From contig NZ_JAIOTY010000002.1 in the NCBI RefSeq assembly GCF_019931275.1, positions 764,131 to 828,130 of the forward strand: a DNA stretch of 64,000 nucleotides. Direction: 5' to 3'. Position numbers and translations under genes: made by a program. The DNA comes from Nitratidesulfovibrio sp. SRB-5 (GTDB lineage Bacteria > Desulfobacterota > Desulfovibrionia > Desulfovibrionales > Desulfovibrionaceae). Under the pieces are notes generated by a model. It saw only the letters and a list, made by a program, of their open reading frames with translations, did not search any database and was not told the origin of the DNA. Below, piece by piece: positions 60,067 to 64,000 of the stretch (the first letter of the stretch is position 1; each line of letters starts with the position of its first letter).

Positions 60067-61005
60067 CTAGTGCCCCCCCGCGTAGGCCAGCAGCACGTCG
60101 GGGCGCGCCAGCAGGTCGAAGAGCATCTTGCCCATGACGGCGAGCACCAGCGTGGCCAGCAGGATCTTCAACTGGTCGCCCTGCAGTTTCTTGCCGATGC
60201 GCGTGCCCACCTGCGCGCCCACGGACGAGCCGATGAGCAGCAGCAGGGCCAGGATGAAGTCCACGGTGTGGTTTTCGACGGACTGCATGACCGTCACGTT
60301 GACGCAGGTGAACAGGATCTGGAACAGGCTGGTGCCCACCACCACGTGCATGGGCATGCGCAGCAGGTAGACCATCACCGGCACCATGATGAACCCGCCG
60401 CCCACGCCCATGATGGCGGCCAGCACGCCCACCAGCGCGCCCAGCCCCAGCGGCATGAGCAGCGAAAGACGCACCCCGGAACGGGGGAAGTCCGTCTGCC
60501 ACGGCATGCTGCGGATGCACCGTTCGTACATCGATTCATCGGTGGGGGCGGGCTTGGACGCGGCCCCGGCGCGGGGCGCCCGCAGCGATTGCAGGCTTTC
60601 GAAGAACATGTAGCCGCCCACCAGCCCCAGCATGAGCACGTAGGTGACGTTGATCAGGAAGTCGGCGTTGCCCATGGCGCGCAGCAGCTTGATGATGCGC
60701 ACGCCCACGCTGCCGCCAGCCACACCGCCCACAAGCAGCAACAGTCCCATTTTGAAATCGACGTTGCCCAGGCGGAAATGGGCCAGCGTGCCGGAGGTGG
60801 AGGCCCCCACGATCTGGTTGGAGTCGGATGCGGCGGCAACCGTGGGCGGAATGCCCAGCATGATCAGCAGGGGGGTCATCAGAAAGCCCCCGCCCACGCC
60901 GAAGATGCCCGAAAGCAGCCCGACGGCCCCGCCAAGGCCCAGAATGGCGGCGATGTTCACGCTGTTTCCTGCTATGGGCAGGTACATGTGCAGCGGTATG
61001 TTCAT
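60067..61005 (-). CDS. TauE/SafE-family membrane exporter
   Basis: 312 residues with two inverted TauE/SafE repeats: AVGLLSGIFGVGGGFLMTPLLIMLGIPPTVAAASDSNQIVGAS and GVLAAIMGVGGGFIMVPVMVYLLRMPMHVVVGTSLFQILFTCVNVT. These multi-helix carriers export sulfite, sulfoacetate or other C2/sulfonate anions. A short soluble loop (RAPRAGAASKPAPTDESMYERCIRSM) separates the halves. It is the second gene of the operon: 32 bases after the UspA-like gene and two bases before the TIGR02186-type gene. Substrate unknown; a sulfur oxyanion is plausible in a sulfate reducer. Confidence 0.9.
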   Translation of the reverse strand: MNIPLHMYLPIAGNSVNIAAILGLGGAVGLLSGIFGVGGGFLMTPLLIMLGIPPTVAAASDSNQIVGASTSGTLAHFRLGNVDFKMGLLLLVGGVAGGSVGVRIIKLLRAMGNADFLINVTYVLMLGLVGGYMFFESLQSLRAPRAGAASKPAPTDESMYERCIRSMPWQTDFPRSGVRLSLLMPLGLGALVGVLAAIMGVGGGFIMVPVMVYLLRMPMHVVVGTSLFQILFTCVNVTVMQSVENHTVDFILALLLLIGSSVGAQVGTRIGKKLQGDQLKILLATLVLAVMGKMLFDLLARPDVLLAYAGGH

Positions 61006-61037
61006 ACGTCAGCCTCGTTGTGGTGCATCAGCGCACG

Positions 61038-61430
61038 TTATGCACGTTTGGGATTCACGATCTCGACCCGGCACGAAATCCGGTGGCGCAGCGCCTGCAA
61101 CGCGGATACGGCATGGCCGGTGGCAGCATGATCGATGGGAGCCGCTTCATGAATGAGCAGCGTTATTCCGTGGGTGTTCACGAATGAAACTATGGCGTCT
61201 TCGTATCCTCCTTCGGCGATGAAATATTCCACGGGAACTCCTTCGGCCTTGGCCGCGCCCACCAGCAGTTCCAGACGCTGGCGCACTGCACCGCCGGAAG
61301 CCCCGGCCCGCGTGCCGTTCACGAACAGCACGTACAGCCTGGCCCGGATGCGCCGGGCCAGCGAACAGCCATGGGCCAGCGCCTCCCAGTGGACGCGGCG
61401 TTCGTCGATGCCAACAAGAATGCGTTCCAT
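61038..61430 (-). CDS. UspA-like universal stress protein
   Basis: 130 residues with a Usp fold start (MERILVGIDERRVHWEALAHGCSLARRIRARLYVLFV) and the ENAAEGVPVEY-type strand (AAKAEGVPVEYFIAEGGYEDAIVSFVNTHGITLLIHEA). The C-terminal ATP-binding loop G-2x-G-9x-G(S/T) is missing, so it belongs to the non-ATP-binding type. Start ATG 61430 has GAGG upstream and lies 13 bases from the predicted sigma-54 transcription start. It is the first gene of the operon that continues to 50890. Confidence 0.8.
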   Translation of the reverse strand: MERILVGIDERRVHWEALAHGCSLARRIRARLYVLFVNGTRAGASGGAVRQRLELLVGAAKAEGVPVEYFIAEGGYEDAIVSFVNTHGITLLIHEAAPIDHAATGHAVSALQALRHRISCRVEIVNPKRA

Positions 61431-61453
61431 GCACGACCTCGTGCGGCGCACTA

Positions 61454-61469
61454 AGCAACCGCGATGCCA
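61454..61469 (-). promoter_or_regulatory. Sigma-54 (-24/-12) promoter of the usp-tauE-pps operon
   Basis: On the minus strand TGGCATCGCGGTTGCT matches TGGCAC-N5-TTGCW with the exact GG-to-GC spacing (second G of GG to G of GC is 11 bases). Transcription would begin near 61443, about 13 bases before the UspA ATG. The divergent gene 63295 encodes a sigma-54-dependent response regulator. Confidence 0.8.
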
Positions 61470-61647
61470 TGCGGGAACGCATTTTTTTGGTGAGTTGTTC
61501 CGGTGTGTTGTCGAAGGGCAGGGCGGAGGAGGGCAGGTTGGACTATTCCATTTTGAACAGCCTGCGCGTAAACATCGTGAAAAATGTTTCAATATGGAAA
61601 TACGGCAGGGGCCAACGCTCGCGCACTGCGGGAGCTTGCCGTTGTCG

Positions 61648-61660
61648 TGTTGTCACAACA
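61648..61660. promoter_or_regulatory. Candidate activator-binding palindrome
   Basis: TGTTGT-C-ACAACA is a perfect palindrome about 190 bases upstream of the -24/-12 promoter, a usual distance for a sigma-54 enhancer. Related GTTGT-type half-sites occur at 61494-61512. Binding by the 63295 regulator is inference. Confidence 0.45.
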
Positions 61661-61675
61661 TGCCGGGAATACAGC

Positions 61676-63295
61676 ATGAACAGCCAGAATGATGCGGGCG
61701 GGGACAATCTGTCTGCCGCAGCAGGTGCGACATCAGAAACGCGCACGGCTGGCGCATCCGGTGCGGCGGGCGCCCCGCCAACGTCCCCTGCCGCATCCGA
61801 CAGGGGGGGAAAGGGCTGCGCCCTCGGCTGCCCCCGGCAGTTCTTCCGCTCCATCAAGGGGAAGATATTCATCCTGTTCGCCGTGACGTTCATCTCCATC
61901 GGCGCGCTGGCCGCGCTGAACTACTGGAGCCTGTCCACGGTGAGCCAGCGGTTGCTGCTGGGAGAACGCTACGACGACCTCCTGAACAACATCCTGGAGG
62001 TGCGCCGCTACGAAAAGAACTACCTGTTCTACCGCGACGCGGGCAGCCTGACGGAAAGCCTGGCCTACCTGGAACGCATCGACGCCCTGACCGCCGAACT
62101 GGCCGACGACATGGCCGTGGTTGCCGGGCAGGCCGAACTGGTGCGCTTTCGCGACCTGCTGGCCCGGTACGGCCATTCGGTGCGCACTCTGGTGCAGGGC
62201 GGCACGGCCAATCAGGAAGAGTTGCGCACCCTTGGCAAATCGCTCATCGACGAGGCCGACGCCCTGCGCAAACAGAAGCGCGAGCGGGCGCACAAGGCGC
62301 TGGAACGCACGCTGGTGCTGCCCCTGGCCTTTCTGGCGGTGTTCCTGCTGCTCATGGTGCTGGTCATCAAGCTCATTTCCACAGGTTTGCTGCGCCCCTT
62401 GGACATGGTGGCAGCCACCACGGGCCGGGTGGGGCGCGGCGACTTCAGCCCCATTGCCACCGGGGCGGAGCAACTGAGCGAGATCGCCAGCTTCATCCAC
62501 GCCTTCAACCGCATGGCGCACGAATTGGCCGTGAATCAGGAGCACCTGTTGCAGGCCCGCAAGATGGCGGCGCTGGGCACCTTTACCGCGGGCATTGCCC
62601 ACGAGCTGAACAACCCCATCAACAACGTGCTGCTGAGCGCCGAAGGTCTGCGCGAGGACTATGGCGATGCCATAGACGCCGACGGGCAGGAGATGATCGG
62701 TGACATCATGCAGCAGGCGGAACGGGCCTCCGACATAGTGCGCAACCTGCTGGACTTTTCGCGCACCGAGCATCCCACCTTCACGGCGCTGCACCCGGTG
62801 GACGTCATAGGGTCCACGGTCAGCCTGCTGAAGAATCAGGTGATGTTGTCGGGCATCAGTCTTGCGGTGCACGTGCCCGCCGACCTGCCCATGGTGCGCG
62901 GCGACCTGCGCAGCCTGCAGCAGGTGTTCATGAACCTCCTGCTCAACGGCATACAGGCCACGCCGCGCGGCGGCGCGGTGGCCGTGGTGGCCATGGGCGT
63001 GCCGCCGGGGCACGTGGCCTTCGAGGTGCGCGATTCCGGCCCGGGCATACCCGAGGAGATTCGCGAGCATATCTTCGAGCCGTTTTTTTCGACCAAGGAG
63101 GTGGGCAAGGGCACCGGCCTTGGTCTGGCCGTCACCTACGCGCTGGTCCACAGGCACGAGGGCCGCATAGAAGTGCATGGCGGCGAGGGCAGGGGGGCGG
63201 TGTTCACGGTGCTGCTGCCCGTGGCCCGGCCCGGAGGAGACAGGGAGAGCGGCGGCATGATTGACGATACTGCGTTTGAAGAGGGGGATGCCTGA
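61676..63295 (+). CDS. Membrane sensor histidine kinase
   Basis: 539 residues. After a disordered 55-residue tail comes a transmembrane helix ([22 protein letters not shown]), a helical periplasmic sensor (about 85-210, with [20 protein letters not shown]), a second helix (about 212-235), a HAMP-like region, and the kinase core: His309 in [16 protein letters not shown]-box [25 protein letters not shown] and GKGTGLGLA. The sensed signal is unknown. It is divergent from the usp-tauE-pps operon and overlaps the next gene start by one base (TGATG), so kinase and sigma-54 regulator are a cognate pair. Confidence 0.92.
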   Translation: MNSQNDAGGDNLSAAAGATSETRTAGASGAAGAPPTSPAASDRGGKGCALGCPRQFFRSIKGKIFILFAVTFISIGALAALNYWSLSTVSQRLLLGERYDDLLNNILEVRRYEKNYLFYRDAGSLTESLAYLERIDALTAELADDMAVVAGQAELVRFRDLLARYGHSVRTLVQGGTANQEELRTLGKSLIDEADALRKQKRERAHKALERTLVLPLAFLAVFLLLMVLVIKLISTGLLRPLDMVAATTGRVGRGDFSPIATGAEQLSEIASFIHAFNRMAHELAVNQEHLLQARKMAALGTFTAGIAHELNNPINNVLLSAEGLREDYGDAIDADGQEMIGDIMQQAERASDIVRNLLDFSRTEHPTFTALHPVDVIGSTVSLLKNQVMLSGISLAVHVPADLPMVRGDLRSLQQVFMNLLLNGIQATPRGGAVAVVAMGVPPGHVAFEVRDSGPGIPEEIREHIFEPFFSTKEVGKGTGLGLAVTYALVHRHEGRIEVHGGEGRGAVFTVLLPVARPGGDRESGGMIDDTAFEEGDA

Positions 63296-64000
63296 TGCTG
63301 TTGTTGCGCGTCGCCATCGTTGACGACGAACCCGTGGTTTGCAAACGCCTCAGCCACGCCCTGTTCAAGGAAGGCTACGAGGTGGAGGCGTTCATGAGCG
63401 CCCGTTCGTTTCTGGAGGCCATGATCGACCGGCCCTTCGACGTGGTGTTCTCGGACATGCGCCTGCCCGACATGGACGGGCTGGAACTGCTGCCCAAGAT
63501 CAAGGCCCTGCGGCCCGAGACCGAAGTGGTCATTGTCACCGGGTACGGCAGTATCCAGACTGCCATAGAGGCCATGCGCGAGGGGGCCTTCCATTACGTG
63601 ACCAAGCCGGTGAACTTCACCGAGATCCGGGCCATTGCCAGGCGGGCGCAGGAAAAGATCGGCATGCGCATGGAAAACGCCCGCCTGCGCGAGGCGCTGC
63701 TGGGCAGTTCCGGCCTGTCGTCCATCGTGGGCAACAGCCCGGCCATTCAGGATCTGTTCGCGCTTGTGCGCAAGGTGGCCCCGGTGGACTGCAACGTGCT
63801 GATCCAGGGCGAAAGCGGCACCGGCAAGGCGCTGGTGGCGCTGGCCCTGCACCACCTTTCCCCGCGCAAGAACCAGCCGTTCGTCACCTTCAACTGCGGC
63901 GGCTTTACCGAGGAACTCATCAGCAGCGAGTTGTTCGGGTACGAGAAGGGGGCCTTCACCGGGGCCAGCGCCAGCAAGGTGGGCCTGCTGGAGGCGGCCA
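63295..64000 (+). CDS. Sigma-54-dependent response regulator (NtrC family), 3' truncated by window
   Basis: 235 residues lie in the window. The receiver domain has AIVDDEPVVCKRL, acceptor Asp54 in VVFSDMRLPDMDG and VTGYG...VTKPV. The AAA+ domain begins after residue 140 with SSIVGNSPAIQDLF, Walker A GESGTGKA and a canonical GAFTGA loop (ELFGYEKGAFTGAS). The DNA-binding domain is beyond the window end. It follows the kinase with a one-base overlap. It is the obvious activator for the -24/-12 promoter at 61454-61469, 1.8 kb away. Confidence 0.93.
   Translation, partial: MLLLRVAIVDDEPVVCKRLSHALFKEGYEVEAFMSARSFLEAMIDRPFDVVFSDMRLPDMDGLELLPKIKALRPETEVVIVTGYGSIQTAIEAMREGAFHYVTKPVNFTEIRAIARRAQEKIGMRMENARLREALLGSSGLSSIVGNSPAIQDLFALVRKVAPVDCNVLIQGESGTGKALVALALHHLSPRKNQPFVTFNCGGFTEELISSELFGYEKGAFTGASASKVGLLEAA

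Overview
The window is high-GC, gene-dense DNA that reads as part of a chromosome of a Desulfovibrio-like (Desulfovibrionaceae) sulfate reducer. This assignment is an inference. It rests on the GC-rich code, several sigma-54 regulators, a UbiA-like prenyltransferase of the MqnP type, selA, FolE2 next to a NikR-like regulator, and a large PEP-synthase-related cluster; no rRNA or dsr genes are present to prove it.

Layout. 1-6.2 kb: the end of lptD, queF, a 1020-residue NAD-glutamate dehydrogenase and a small zinc-ribbon protein. 6.6-9.4 kb: a complete polar amino-acid ABC importer. 9.9-16 kb: LysE exporter, Cys-rich lipoprotein, MogA-like protein, HD-GYP protein, MqnP, an unknown protein and DarP. 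16.1-25.8 kb: mostly minus strand, with a pseudo-receiver/TPR protein, a coiled-coil/zinc protein, a PHP phosphoesterase, a bifunctional-nuclease-domain protein, MiaB, a one-cysteine HMA protein, a FemAB/GNAT-like transferase and AmrB. 26-33.3 kb: a secreted TPR protein, a receiver-less sigma-54 activator, an AEC transporter and a flagellar-rod-like protein. 33.6-48.7 kb: NikR-FolE2, a methyltransferase, BioY plus its ATPase, an EamA exporter, an AraC regulator, an Fe-alcohol dehydrogenase, an M18 aminopeptidase, a second methyltransferase, a UDP-glucuronate decarboxylase, SelA and FolC. 49.3 kb: tRNA-Arg(UCU). 50-50.7 kb: a PP2A-like phosphatase.

50.9-64 kb is the most unusual part. A seven-gene minus-strand operon encodes a UspA-like protein, a TauE/SafE exporter, a membrane-anchored periplasmic TIGR02186-type protein, three PEP-synthase-like paralogues and a single-domain response regulator. 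The three paralogues share an N-terminal helical domain and a phosphohistidine swivelling domain. In place of the PEP/pyruvate barrel they carry a common C-terminal domain I do not recognise. Divergent from this operon are a membrane histidine kinase and a sigma-54 response regulator, and a textbook -24/-12 promoter lies just upstream of the operon. I infer one signalling/transport system in which ATP-driven phosphohistidine chemistry is coupled to two-component control.

The intergenic DNA carries three families of small dispersed repeats. Family A is a cruciform-forming element of about 60-130 bp with seven copies; its arms vary but stay complementary, and four copies sit just after a stop codon. 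Families B (about 50 bp) and C (about 75 bp) occur elsewhere and are also nested inside one A copy. Upstream regions also carry tandem repeats with units of 9, 10, 11, 12, 14 or 20 bp.
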